A stretch of 64,000 nt of DNA from Seison nebaliae. Lineage: Eukaryota; Rotifera; Pararotatoria; Seisonacea; Seisonidae. The notes below the pieces were generated by a model. The model did not search any database, was not told the origin of the DNA, and was given only the letters and a program-made list of their open reading frames with translations. Below are positions 52,866 to 63,187 of this stretch, piece after piece; positions within the stretch are counted from its first letter, which is position 1, and every line of letters begins with the position of its first letter. A program made the position numbers and the translations under genes. The DNA lies in the NCBI GenBank assembly GCA_023231475.1, contig JALJEE010001228.1, forward strand, positions 57,313 through 121,312, given 5' to 3'.

Positions 52866-53319
52866 ACCCATCTCTTCCCGAAATTGATCGCGGACGACTT
52901 CGCAGGATTTCTTCAAATTTTCCAATGCATCTTCCAGAACCGTTATTGCTGATTTGTCTAATAAAAGAGTAAATAAAATGTTTCTGTTATTCCCACGAAA
53001 AAATTGAACCACGTGTTTGAATTCTCATTCGTGCCTCATTAGTATCAGGATGAACAATATCATATCCACAATATTGCACATCAGGACTGTAAAATTATAG
53101 AGTAATTATTAATAACTTAAATTCAACTCATATAAACAATATTTTTGCAGTATATTCAACAAAGTATGATCTTCAGTTTTGAAGATAAATGTCAAACCCG
53201 AATCATCCACATTCTCAAGTGAGGACTAGAAATTTTTAATAATTCTTAATAAGACAAATATGAGACATTGGAATGAGATTAACAATTTCAATTTTCTCAC
53301 TCAAAGTTGCTTCTGTCAT
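52854..53319 (-). CDS. POLR1D: RNA polymerase I/III subunit RPAC2
   Basis: Shared small subunit (AC19) of RNA polymerases I and III; it pairs with RPAC1 like a bacterial alpha-subunit half. Four exons on the minus strand, 53284-53319, 53128-53225, 53010-53086 and 52854-52957, join in phase to 104 residues. Diagnostic phrases are LTFIFKTEDHTLLNI, SPDVQYCGY or DPDVQYCGY at the second junction, DIVHPDTNEARMRIQTR and a C-terminal helix ALENLKKSCEVVRDQF. The donor GTTGAA at 53126-53127 gives the spacing between HTL and PDV expected from the family and keeps phase. None of these exons appears as a long open frame, so the gene is easy to miss. Its last codons and stop overlap the final codons of the convergent membrane-protein gene by 12 bases. 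Confidence 0.9.
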
Positions 53320-53588
53320 TGTAAGAATGCCGAAAAGTTAATAAGATAATGCACTCGAATTAAAAAAAACTAAAAATTTGAAAATTAGAATTTTTTTTTA
53401 AATAATTCAGAAAAGCAAATTTTTTAAAATTTCATTTAATTTCATTTAATTTTCATGAGGCCGGAAGATGCGTGAAAGCATAAAAAATTCATTTACAAAA
53501 GTTATAAAAATGACAACAAATAAACAGAAATGAGATGTTGGTTGTTTGAGGAAGAAGAGTGAGAGAAAATAAAAATCGAGTCAATTTG

Positions 53589-54110
53589 TCAATTGAGGTC
53601 TAATATTCGTCCGATATTTACTTGGAGAAACTTGAAGAAATTCGCTGAATCGGGAGTTGTTGTCTTTATTTTGTTTTTGGGGACACATATACATGTGTTG
53701 TCTTTCTTCGCTGCTATGTAGGGACTGCAACTGATATGATTCTCCGTGTATCGTTCGACGAACGAACGAGCGATATGACAAGCCAATGCATTGTTATAAG
53801 TGAATGCGCAATGTTGGAGGATGCATTTGTTGAATTTATTATTACAATGATTAAGTGTAGCTGAGTCGTCACATTCAGAGAAGCAATTATCGTGATCGTT
53901 GCAGCAATTGATGATTTTTGGGAATTTTCCAAAAACCCAATTAACGTTCATGTTGTCCGTTCCACAACCATTTGGTTTGGCGATAATTGAAGAATTACCT
54001 TTGATCATTTCCTCATTTTCCTTACAATATGATGGATTGCATCCAAACAAGGATGGCAAGGCCGATGTAAAATGGAGTAGAAAGAGAACGAATGAGAATG
54101 AGAGGAACAT
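53589..54110 (-). CDS. secreted phospholipase A2, group XII-like
   Basis: Single-exon frame of 173 residues from ATG at 54110 with a signal peptide (MFLSFSFVLFLLHFTSALPS). The catalytic region reads NCCNDHDNCFSECD, with the His73-Asp74 pair typical of secreted phospholipases A2. It is preceded by PNGCGTDNMNVNW, the calcium-loop region in the form used by the group XII branch, and followed by CNNKFNKCILQHC. At least fourteen cysteines are present, consistent with a disulfide-rich extracellular enzyme that hydrolyses the sn-2 ester of phospholipids. The group XII calcium loop differs from the classical one, so activity cannot be assumed. The tail after CICVPKNK is short and polar. Confidence 0.8.
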   Translation of the reverse strand: MFLSFSFVLFLLHFTSALPSLFGCNPSYCKENEEMIKGNSSIIAKPNGCGTDNMNVNWVFGKFPKIINCCNDHDNCFSECDDSATLNHCNNKFNKCILQHCAFTYNNALACHIARSFVERYTENHISCSPYIAAKKDNTCICVPKNKIKTTTPDSANFFKFLQVNIGRILDLN

Positions 54111-54693
54111 CTTTAAACTTAAGAATCGTGAAAATTGTTTTTGTTTTTCAAGATAATGATTAGGAAACGAGTGTTATATTTCTATTTATTTATATCAGTC
54201 CGATACTTAATCACGTGCTACGCAACCATTCATTCAGGAAATGTCTCGAAACGTAGAGAAGGTGCGTCGTAGTTTCGAATTTGTTTCTTTTTACCCTCCG
54301 AAAATGATGACGTTTGCATAAAAAGAAAACTTTCTACGAATGAATGATAAGATAGTCGACATTCTTTATTAGTTGTATGAATGTTGAATAAGTTCTGAAA
54401 AGAAAAACCAGACTTAATATTAAGTGTGTGAGAGGAAAAGAATGAAGATAAATATGAGGAACATCACGCCTAAATGTTCAATAGACAAATGATTTGAGTT
54501 CGTTGAAAGATGTTAATTTTGCTAATTGATACATGTCATTCGATCGGTCACTGCCCCCTCATCGTACTCAGATTGAAGGGACTACTACTTATGTTGCAAA
54601 TGAATCCTTTCGCAACAGACTATACCGATTTCGTGTGGGAACCGTATAGACCATCGCGTAGAAAGAACTACGTCTTCTCACCGGTTTCTTCGA
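54111..54693. other. intergenic
   Basis: Spacer between the phospholipase start and the 3' end of the next minus-strand gene. Probably promoter of the former and 3' UTR of the latter. No coding or RNA feature recognised. Confidence 0.45.
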
Positions 54694-56269
54694 CTAAATA
54701 AATAAACAAAATAATAAATAAAATTCATTATACGATGTTAGATCAACTTGTTGATTGATGTTGATGTCATTCGAAGCGACGTACAATTCACCCAACTCTT
54801 CATTCTCCTCCGCGTTCACGTAGTCCAATTCTGTTTTATCAGCATTCTGTTGTTTCGATTTATTCTTCGATTTCCTTCTACGAGATCGTGATCTCGTTTT
54901 CTTCCGACGTCTCTTCTTTGGAGAAATTGATCGATGACTCATCGATCGAATATTTTCACTTTCTTTTATGATCATTTACATTCGATTATAAGAAGCAATA
55001 GGAAATGTTTAACCTTCTTTCTTTCTTTTCTCATTATCTTCTGACCATTTTGTATAATACTCTTCGACTTGATGAGTTACATCTTCCTTCTTTTCGATGA
55101 AATCCAAATATCTGTCCATGAAACAAACAGAAAGGTAAAATAATCAAATCAGTAAAGTAATTGATCATTCTCATCCAATGATGAAAGCAGAGAAAATAAT
55201 AACTCTTTAATTATATTATCTTCCAACGAACGAAGAATATGAATATCTTGAAGAATATTCATCAATTCGGCATGACATTCATCCAATTCTTCTGCGATAC
55301 TCATATCGATTAGATTATCGTCATTCTCTTTTCTTTCACATTCACTTACAGTATTCTTTAAAAAATTCTTTTAAAATTTGATTTAGTGGAATATAACGAA
55401 CGATTTTTACTTCTTTCGTAGAAATCGATAAATTTCGTTTCGATGGAATGTAATCCTTCTTCAACATCTCATGATGATGTTGGATGACGGACGGGTTTTG
55501 TTGAGAGAGGAAATGATTAGATAGAAATACAACATCCTTCAAATTTACCACGAGCGACAACAGCGACGTCAAATTTCGATCAACTTCAACATTTGAATAC
55601 CGTTGCTCGTTCGGTTGATATCGCATGTCCCGATAATTGTTCAAAGTTAATGCCGGTTGTGACGTTTTCAAATGTTTGTATTTGAGACATGTTAAACGTT
55701 TCTTTGGATAAACTTGAAAATAATTGAAAACGAAATATCGTTGATTTTCTAGATCGGATTCCTTTAAAAAACGGTTCTCCTGATAGAATTTAGAGGGAAG
55801 ATCAACTAACCAAATTAAGTAGATCGATTATTTGTTGTATTGCATGGAAGAGAAAAATTAGTTCGGCATCCGTCTGCGTGTTTGTCTTGTCGACGTTGGA
55901 GGCGATGTTTAATGGAAGATAATCGGTCAACAATCCGTTGATGGCCAATTTGGCTTGAGAATAATAAAAGAGTTTGCGTAGACGTAACATTACCGGATTT
56001 TCGACAGCATAAGTACTAGCGAAATTGAAAACAGCTAACGTTGCTTCTCTTATATGTTGCTACACAAATGATTTATAGAAGAAAGGAGAGTTAGAGAAAA
56101 CACATCGTTGAATCGAATAGACGTCAGACGAACAATGAGAGGAACATCCTTCATCGACTCATTTTACCTCCGCAGAAAACGGAGCACAATCATAAAAAAA
56201 AGAAGGTCGGCTAATTGTTAATGAGGTAAATTGAACCTGTAAAGTGTTATATCTATCGTCATTCGTCAT
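54694..56269 (-). CDS. multi-exon protein with basic RS-like C-terminus, unidentified
   Basis: Minus-strand gene with start ATG at 56269 (MTNDDRYNTLQ) and an intron directly after that first short exon. Following exons join in phase and encode QHIREATLAVFNFASTYAVE, KLFYYSQAKLAINGLLTDYL, ENQRYFVFNYFQVYPKKRL, LLSLVVNLKDVVFLSNHFL, CHAELMNILQDIHILRSLE and YLDFIEKKEDVTHQVEEYY. The C-terminal exon (54694-54948) carries SPKKRRRKKTRSRSRRRK, a strong nuclear-localisation or RNA-binding type patch, and then an acidic stretch. The body is leucine-rich and helical, without cysteines in pairs or membrane helices. A nuclear protein is likely from the basic patch, but I do not recognise the family. Five or six introns are all small. 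Confidence 0.6.
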
Positions 56270-58244
56270 TTTCTTTTCTCGCTTCTATTTGTATTTATGA
56301 TATTGGCAATGATGATGATGATGACGAGAGGAAAGGTTTTCACGTAAACGTTTATTTATTTACATTGAATGAACGACCTCGGTCGATGTTAACACTTCAT
56401 TGTCGAATCGACAATAATAAAATTGAATAATCCTCTTAAAATCAGGTGAATGAGAAAATTTGATGAAATTTAATATGATCCATAAAACGGGGGAGAAAAC
56501 GGGGAGAATATGGGAGAGAGGAATGATTAATTGCCTGAAATATAACCACAAGAAGTGAAACACAGCTTACATGTACTCGTCAGTCGTTAATGCTCATTTT
56601 TGTTTTTGATCTACGATCGTTTCCTGGTTACACATCTGTTGCGTGGCACACTACATTAACATGGACATCAACATACATATCAATGCACAAACTAATTACC
56701 TGTGCACTTATTCGTCAGTCAACTAATGGGCAGTTGTATTAGGTCTCTTCTCTGTCTCTTTGAAATGTTTTTCAATAACAATTCATAAAAACGGAATGGA
56801 CCTAATACACATAAGACATTGTTTTCTCTCATCTTCCCCTCACATATATGAGAGATGTTAGTAAGAGAGAATCGATATTCGAATTTATGTCGTCTACGTA
56901 TTTTCTCCTTAAATCATTCACTAATAATTCTCTTCCTTTCCATGACAACGAATCTAGAACTACGACGGAAGTGAACGTAAACATCATAAAAAGTCATAGA
57001 ATTCTCATCGTCTTTTCTTTCTTCGAAAGATGAGAATGAAACCTCTGTTTTTTCTTCTGATTTATTCATTCCTTTACGTCAACAACATCCACCACAATGC
57101 AATTCAATGGAAATGTGGTCGTCTCTTATAAATATGACATTAGGTGACATCATTCAGCAATTTATTGGTAGTGCCTTAATCGAATTGTAAACAAGAAAAT
57201 AATAACACATCTCCATAATGTCAAATTCATTCCTATTCTCAGTTCCAAGAGACACATTCAGAAAATCATCTTCGAAAAAAAATCTTCTCCATTTTTGGAG
57301 GGAGAGTAATCATTAAAACTATTTTTTTTATTGATTATCGAAATTAGTTTAATATTGAAATTTATTCAATATGTCACCATAACAAATTCGCATAACGGAA
57401 GAAGGAGAGTAGTCACTAGGAGAATTACGACCTCTTCATAATGAAAGAATGGAGAAAGAACAGACGGTCCATTGAACAAATAAAGTAAATTTAATAAATT
57501 TCTTTAAAAATTCTTATTGTTGTTCATGTTATGAAATTGATTGTAGAAATGTATGAGAAAGACAAAGGAATTTCTATAGACAACATAACTAATAATTCAC
57601 GTTCGTCCATAAAATATCAGGAAATTATTCCTCTTAATCCTCCAACACAGGAAGAAGAAGAACTGTCATTTCTAACTCCATCTACCAATTTCATCTCATC
57701 AATAATATCATCCGTTTTTCTTTCACCTAACAAACATTTTAGAAATTCTGAAGAAACAAATTATGAACGAATGAAATAAATTATCCATATCAATTTACAA
57801 TGTAGTCCCTAATTCCATCCCATTGGGCCATTTTTAGAAAGTTTTTAAAGGAAAATTTCGTATTTCCGTTCTTTCTGGTTGTTTGTCATTCATAAAAATC
57901 AATTAAATGTTATCAATCTATCGCATAAGATTTCAGTCTAACTCACTCGCTCTAATTTTAAGAGCAAAATTTGAGAATTTCAGTTTAAGTAATTAAAAGT
58001 TAAATGTAAAAGGGAAATTTAAATTGAATTGATAAATATTTTTGAAATTTGAAATTTTTTTTAGTAAAATAAATAAATTTTATTATCGTCAAAAACAATA
58101 TTTGGAGAGTAGCGAAATAAATATTGTGAATGAGAAGAAACTGAAATATTTTATGGGAATTTAAGAAGCAGAATTATTTCAAGGAATTTTTTAAAATTTA
58201 AGTTGAAGAAAATTCTTATTTTATATCATAAATTTTTAGGAGAG
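56270..58244. other. intergenic between divergent genes
   Basis: About 2 kb between the basic-tailed gene and NDUFS7. A frame at 57531-57779 (82 codons, starts with ATG) has no recognisable motif and is not called. An AG just before the NDUFS7 start (58239-58240) may be the acceptor of a 5' UTR intron. Confidence 0.45.
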
Positions 58245-58877
58245 ATGTTGAAGTTATTAAATAAAGTGCCGCAGCGATTATGCCAGACATATAGACCGAT
58301 AACTACTGCTACTCCTCTAAATAATCGGGAGATGAGAGAGCAGCCAAGTGCTCTCGGCAATCCCACTGAATCACCATATAAATATAGTCCTTTTAATGAA
58401 CCATCGAGTAAATTTGAATGGGCTCTCATGAGAGTTGATGACTTGATGAATTGGGGTAGGAAATCATCAATTTATCCAATGACTTTTGGTTTGGCATGTT
58501 GCGCCGTTGAAATGATGCACATGGCAGCTCCTAGATATGATATGGATCGTTTCGGTATCGTATTTCGAGCGTCTCCTCGACAATCAGATTGTATGATAGT
58601 TGCTGGTACATTAACCAATAAGATGGCACCAGCAATTCGTAAATTATATGAACAAATGCCAGAACCGAAATGGGTCGTTTCAATGGGCTCGTGCGCGAAT
58701 GGCGGCGGTTATTATCATTACTCATATTCTGTAGTGAGAGGATGTGATAGGATAATTCCAGTTGATATTTATGTTCCTGGTTGTCCTCCAACAGCTGAAG
58801 CTCTTCTTTATGGATTCCTACAATTACAAAAGAAGATAAAGAAAGTTAATCGTCTACAAATGTGGTATCGAAAATAG
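58245..58877 (+). CDS. NDUFS7: NADH dehydrogenase iron-sulfur protein 7 (complex I PSST/20 kDa subunit)
   Basis: Mitochondrial complex I subunit that carries iron-sulfur cluster N2, next to the ubiquinone site. The ATG at 58245 gives 210 residues with a basic, amphipathic leader ([20 protein letters not shown]) typical of matrix import. Cluster ligands are Cys85 and Cys86 ([11 protein letters not shown]), Cys150 ([18 protein letters not shown]) and Cys180 ([14 protein letters not shown]). The quinone-site phrase [19 protein letters not shown] is intact. The whole coding region is one exon. The C-terminus ends RLQMWYRK as in other animals. An apparent start 42 bases further upstream uses TTG and is not needed. 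Confidence 0.97.
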   Translation: MLKLLNKVPQRLCQTYRPITTATPLNNREMREQPSALGNPTESPYKYSPFNEPSSKFEWALMRVDDLMNWGRKSSIYPMTFGLACCAVEMMHMAAPRYDMDRFGIVFRASPRQSDCMIVAGTLTNKMAPAIRKLYEQMPEPKWVVSMGSCANGGGYYHYSYSVVRGCDRIIPVDIYVPGCPPTAEALLYGFLQLQKKIKKVNRLQMWYRK

Positions 58878-59330
58878 ATAGAATTCATTCATTCTACTTT
58901 TTTTTCAGAATTTTCTTTTAAATTAAACTTTCTTCCTTTTTAACGTTAGGTTTGAAAATTTAATTTATTTTACTATTTAGTTGGATTGATGTCATATAAA
59001 AATAATTTTGATTCAGTTGAAGTTTTCTTAAAGAATTATACTTAAAAAAGTTATTCAATTCTATATTCATATTTTTCGAATTCTTCCGATTCTTCTAAAA
59101 CCTAATATATTGTACATGTTATCATACGTATTATTATAGAATAATGTAAAATTTAAATTAATAACTAACACTAATTTAAATTTGTTTTTTATATATTTCT
59201 TCTATTTAATTTAATATATTTTATATATTTATAAGAAATAGAAACAATAGATGAAAAATGACATATTAACGTTGTAGAATGATAAATATGCTTAAATAGG
59301 TGTTTAGTGTAAAAAATGGAAAATTTTTAT
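58878..59330. other. intergenic, very AT-rich
   Basis: 3' flank of NDUFS7 running into the first tRNA gene. Long A/T stretches, no gene seen. Confidence 0.5.
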
Positions 59331-59433
59331 CGCAGTGGACAGGATTCGAACCTGTGCGGGAAGATCCCAACTGATCACTAGCATTATGCTTAGAAATTCT
59401 AGTCAGTCGCCTTAACCACTCGGCCACCACTGC
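59331..59433 (-). tRNA. tRNA-Ser (AGA), with 21-nt intron
   Basis: On the minus strand the sequence starts GCAGTGGTGGCCGAGTGG and ends CCACTGC plus discriminator G, pairing as a seven-base acceptor stem. The long variable arm and D-arm GCCGAGTGGTTAAGGC are those of serine tRNA. The anticodon AGA is at 59398-59400. The anticodon stem ACTGA/TCAGT closes only if 21 bases after position 37 are removed, the standard place for a nuclear tRNA intron. A T-rich stretch follows on the minus strand as a polymerase III terminator. Confidence 0.93.
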
Positions 59434-59652
59434 ATGTTAACCATTTTAGTTTCGAACTATTTCCATAAAATCTCAATGTAAAATGTTAATTAGTTAAAGA
59501 CAAAGTAATTGAGTTTAATTAACAACTGACTCTCTTCATTATAGCGGTATTTTTAACAGAACAAACCATTAAATACTCGGAAATTATCACTTCACACGAT
59601 TAATTCTAACGTAAGTATTTATCGATAAATGAAAAATTTTGAAAAAATTTAT

Positions 59653-59755
59653 CGCAGTGGACAGGATTCGAACCTGTGCGGGAAGATCCCAACTGATCAC
59701 TAGCATTATGCTTAGAATTTCTAGTCAGTCGCCTTAACCACTCGGCCACCACTGC
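59653..59755 (-). tRNA. tRNA-Ser (AGA), second copy with 21-nt intron
   Basis: Same length and orientation as the copy 322 bases to the left. It differs from it by one base within the intron region next to the anticodon (A for T on the minus strand). The anticodon is at 59720-59722. A run of six T on the minus strand just past the 3' end is a good terminator. Flanks outside the tRNA are largely different, apart from a few bases. Confidence 0.93.
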
Positions 59756-59941
59756 ATGGTAATTGGTATTAAAACTAGTATTTTAATTAACACACATTTA
59801 ATCAACTATAATAACTAATAAACACATTTAGATGTTATTAATAATAACATCATCGACATAAACGGAGAGAAAACATATAATAACGATTACGAACGATTAA
59901 TTGCTCTATTAATCAGTCTAAAATTATATACCCTAAGTCTG

Positions 59942-60394
59942 GTGGAAGAACCATTGTTCATCAAATACAGTGAAAAATTAAATCCAAAATTCAAAGTTCA
60001 ATCCAGGAGGAAAATAGTCGATGTTTGGATACCTAAGTTCAGAGAGGAATTGGAACAGCACCTTTTAGAGAGGTTGATGAATAAATTCTTCTCCATAACT
60101 TCTGATTGTTGGAGTCAGGGGAAAGATCGGTTTATCAGTGTTACGGTCAGGTTCGTTGAAGATTTCAAACTTGTCAAATTTTGTTTAACAATGATGCCAT
60201 TCAACATTGAACATTCGTCAACAAATATCCGTCAAATAATTCTGGAATATCTGGCATGCAAGCAAGTAAATCTTGATTATTTGATGAATGTATGCACTGA
60301 TGGAGCGGCTAATATGGTTAGGGCGTTCTCCAATTTCCGCCATACAAAATGCATCTTGCATACTGCCAATTTATTATTTAAGGTTGCATTTTAG
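59942..60394 (+). pseudogene. hAT-type transposase fragment
   Basis: A 150-codon open piece that reads like the central part of hAT-superfamily (BED-finger type) transposases: SRRKIVDVWIPKFREELEQH, ITSDCWSQGKDRFISVTVRF, NVCTDGAANMVRAF and CILHTANLLFK. The BED finger, the N-terminal third and the C-terminal dimerisation region are missing, and no in-frame ATG begins it, so it is a truncated relic. It lies just upstream of the tRNA-Ser pair. Confidence 0.75.
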
Positions 60395-60842
60395 TTATTT
60401 TACGTAAAGTTAAACGTGGATTCAACGTAACATTAACTTATTTTACAACGTTACTGTTTATCAAATTTTGTATGCTAGGGTATCTTCATAAATGAAATTT
60501 TTACTTATAAAAATGGTTGAATATAAAAATTTGATATTTTTAAAATAAGCAATTCTTAGAACAAGCAAGAAGTTAAAGTTGGACGCGGAACTAATTATCA
60601 GTCTCCACGTTAGCTGACTCACCAGGAAAGTTACTACCGAACTAAGGAACAATCAGGAGGAGTATGAGAGTGGAAAAGAATAACTCAAAAAAATAAAGAA
60701 CTATTCAATTCTTCTAGTGACCATTCTAGTAACACCAAACATTCATACAATTTCACTATAGTGGAATTTTATGGATTGTAATTATTCTGCCCGAAAATGT
60801 TACGATTACGAGAATGTAAGATGAAAATTTATCAACAACGTA
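60395..60842. other. interval between two transposon relics
   Basis: AT-rich, no gene seen. Part of it may be the missing 5' end of the Tc1-like element to the right. Confidence 0.4.
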
Positions 60843-61412
60843 ATGGTTGTATCGGATCGCAACACAAACGATCGAAGTTGCACTTCAACCGCATTCCGAT
60901 GCCCGGATAAATGTTACGTATGGGATTATACAGATGGCAGGATAAATCACAGAAAATCGATGATGGTGTGGGCATGTTTTTCGGCCAAAGGTGTTGGTCC
61001 CATAGTTCGGGTTTCAGGGAGGGAAACAAGTGTTTCTTATATTAAGATGTTAAAGAAACATCTTATTAAATATACAAATGCAGAATTTCCTAGGGGATTT
61101 GTTTTCCAACAGGACAATGCATCGATTCATCGAAGCAAATATGCAACTAAGGAATTAGAGAAGGAGAATTTGTCCCTGTTAGAGCATCCAGCGAGATCGC
61201 CCGAGCTGAATCCCATCAAGATCTTATGGGGAATATTATCCAGAAGAGTTTATGGAGGACAGGAAGCTTTCCATACGGAAGACCAATTGTGGGGGATGAT
61301 TGAAGACCTATGGACGAAAATAGAACCGAATATCTGCGAGAATTTAATTAATTCAATGCTGAACCGGTACATGGATGTCCTAAAACAAAAGGGCAAATGG
61401 ACAAAATATTAA
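60843..61412 (+). mobile_element. Tc1/mariner-like transposase, 5'-truncated, catalytic E replaced by K
   Basis: An open frame of about 190 codons covering the catalytic half of a Tc1-like transposase. The region of the first aspartate appears as NNVMVVSDR (normally VIFSDE). The second is intact in FVFQQDNASIHRSK (codon 61113). After 34 residues the third acidic residue is Lys in ARSPELNPIKILWG (codon 61218). The DNA-binding N-terminus is missing. The C-terminus RYMDVLKQKGKWTKY is as expected for the family. Since the third acid is needed for cleavage, this copy should be inactive. A phrase AGTGTCCGAGAATC at 61460 may be part of the right terminus. Confidence 0.85.
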
Positions 61413-62003
61413 ATTTTTTAATCCAAATAAAATTTAACAGTTTTGATTTTTTTTCCTTAAAGTGTCCGAGAATCAATCAGACACTGAATTTTCAAAAAAC
61501 CCAAATAATTTTGGGTAAAATTCATCTTTGAGAAAAGTTATTTTGTGAATTTTTTAGTTCATCTATTATCAATCAAACTGCATAAATACTGTACTAATAA
61601 CTGTATATGGAGTGGATGGTGTACCAAATAACATAAATATATGTCGATTGAAACGATGGAATTAAGATTTGAAAAAAAATAGAAAATATAAGACGAATAA
61701 AACAACAAAACAAATTATGTCTGCTCAGAAGCGAAACCGATGAAATACTGCAAGGAAGGTTATGGAAATTTCCAATACCAAAAATACGGATCATCGACAT
61801 TACGGAAGAAGTGAAACAGAAGGAGAATGATGGGGAAGGTCAACAAATGACAACCACGAATGAAGATTGAGAAAACAGAGACGAAATGGCTCCGAGCGAA
61901 AGAGAGAGTTTCGCAACAAATGGACGATGAAGAAAGTGCAAATGGGATAAAGAATATCCTTGTATTCGTTACACATAATATCTTTTTATTAGTCGTCATC
62001 GTA
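61413..62003. other. intergenic upstream of tRNA-Gly
   Basis: 3' flank of the Tc1-like frame, possibly including its right end near 61460. No other feature recognised. Confidence 0.4.
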
Positions 62004-62074
62004 GCACTGATGGTTCAGTGGTAGAATGCTCGCCTGCCACGCGGGCGGCCCGGGTTCGATTCCCGGTCAGTGCA
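62004..62074 (+). tRNA. tRNA-Gly (GCC)
   Basis: 71-base cloverleaf without intron. The acceptor stem GCACTGA pairs with TCAGTGC, discriminator A. The D-arm reads TGGTTCAGTGGTAGAA, the anticodon GCC lies in CTGCCAC, and the T-arm reads CCGGGTTCGATTCCCGG. Sequence is close to animal glycine tRNAs. Confidence 0.97.
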
Positions 62075-62461
62075 AAATATTTTGCCAGTTAACAACCATT
62101 GATTTAATTAGTTGTTTTCATTAGGTGAATATGATTTTTATGTTCTATTTCAATTGTTATCGATATATCATAAATAACAGAAACGCCGATTAATTACGCA
62201 ATTCTATTCATAACAGAGTGCAATTCACTCAGTGATATTGCTTACCCGATTCATTACTAGAATATGAACACCATGAGATTCTCGATAGTATAACTCTTTT
62301 TCAGTTTTACTCTTTAAAGAATTAGTCATCAATTTTCACTGACATGATGAAAATTTTGTGAGTCTTAGAATTTCCGGAAAACGTTATCTTACACGTTTTT
62401 AAAATAAAAGGAGTAAAATAAGGAAAACGAAAACGAAGACAGATAATGATGAACAAAAATC

Positions 62462-62533
62462 AGGTCCTACCGAGATTCGAACTCGGGTCGCTGGATTCAA
62501 AGTCCAGAGTGCTCACCGCTACACCATAGAACC
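62462..62533 (-). tRNA. tRNA-Gln (TTG)
   Basis: 72-base cloverleaf on the minus strand without intron. The acceptor stem GGTTCTA pairs with TAGGACC (one G-T pair). The anticodon TTG lies in GGACTTTGAATCC, and the T-arm reads CCGAGTTCGAATCTCGG. A TTTTT run just after the 3' end on the minus strand fits polymerase III termination. Confidence 0.96.
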
Positions 62534-63187
62534 ATCAGTTCTGTACCATTAATTCAGTTTTTATAAATTGTTTCATCTCTTTTGGTTTGATTTGTTTTAT
62601 TGTAGACGAATTCGATCTTCATGAACTATCTACTCAGGAGATTCTACTGATTTTCCCTATTTGTTTATTTTTCTATACAAATATACAGTCAGAGAAACAT
62701 AGATTCAAACTTCGTCTTGTGCTTAAATATGCATTTATTACTTAAAACTTTAACGTATTCTCAGTGAGATGTTTTAACTTGAATTTGGGAAAAATCGATT
62801 CCAAATCATATGTGTTTAACTATATGTCTAGGACTCAAACATTCGATGTTTCTCAAAAATATATAAATATATCAAACTTTATCATTTTGCATTAACTTAA
62901 TCCAAAAAATTTTCAAATGAAATATAGTATGATGATACGACTCTTTTCTTGTTAGGTTAGTTATTGAATAAAAATAATGTTTGGATTATTTTTGATAAAT
63001 AATTACATTTTTAATAGAATAATTGAACACATATTGCGTATTAACTACGACAAAAAAATTGCTTAAAATTTTAATTATGAATTTATAATATAATATGAAT
63101 TATATGTTATAAGATGAATTTAATCGCTTGGAAAATTGGAAATTAATAAATATTCATAAAAAGAAATACGTTTGACTTGATTGTTCG
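62534..63187. other. intergenic, AT-rich
   Basis: Spacer between tRNA-Gln and the 3' end of the SLC10-type gene. No feature recognised. Confidence 0.5.

Noticed and set aside
53087-53138. Apparent frameshift in RPAC2 between HTL and PDV
   Set aside because: Using the donor at 53126-53127 gives correct phase and the ten-residue spacing known for the family; the earlier GT is not the splice site.
57531-57779. 82-codon ATG frame upstream of NDUFS7
   Set aside because: No motif, no splice partner and the position suits promoter or UTR; not enough to call a gene.
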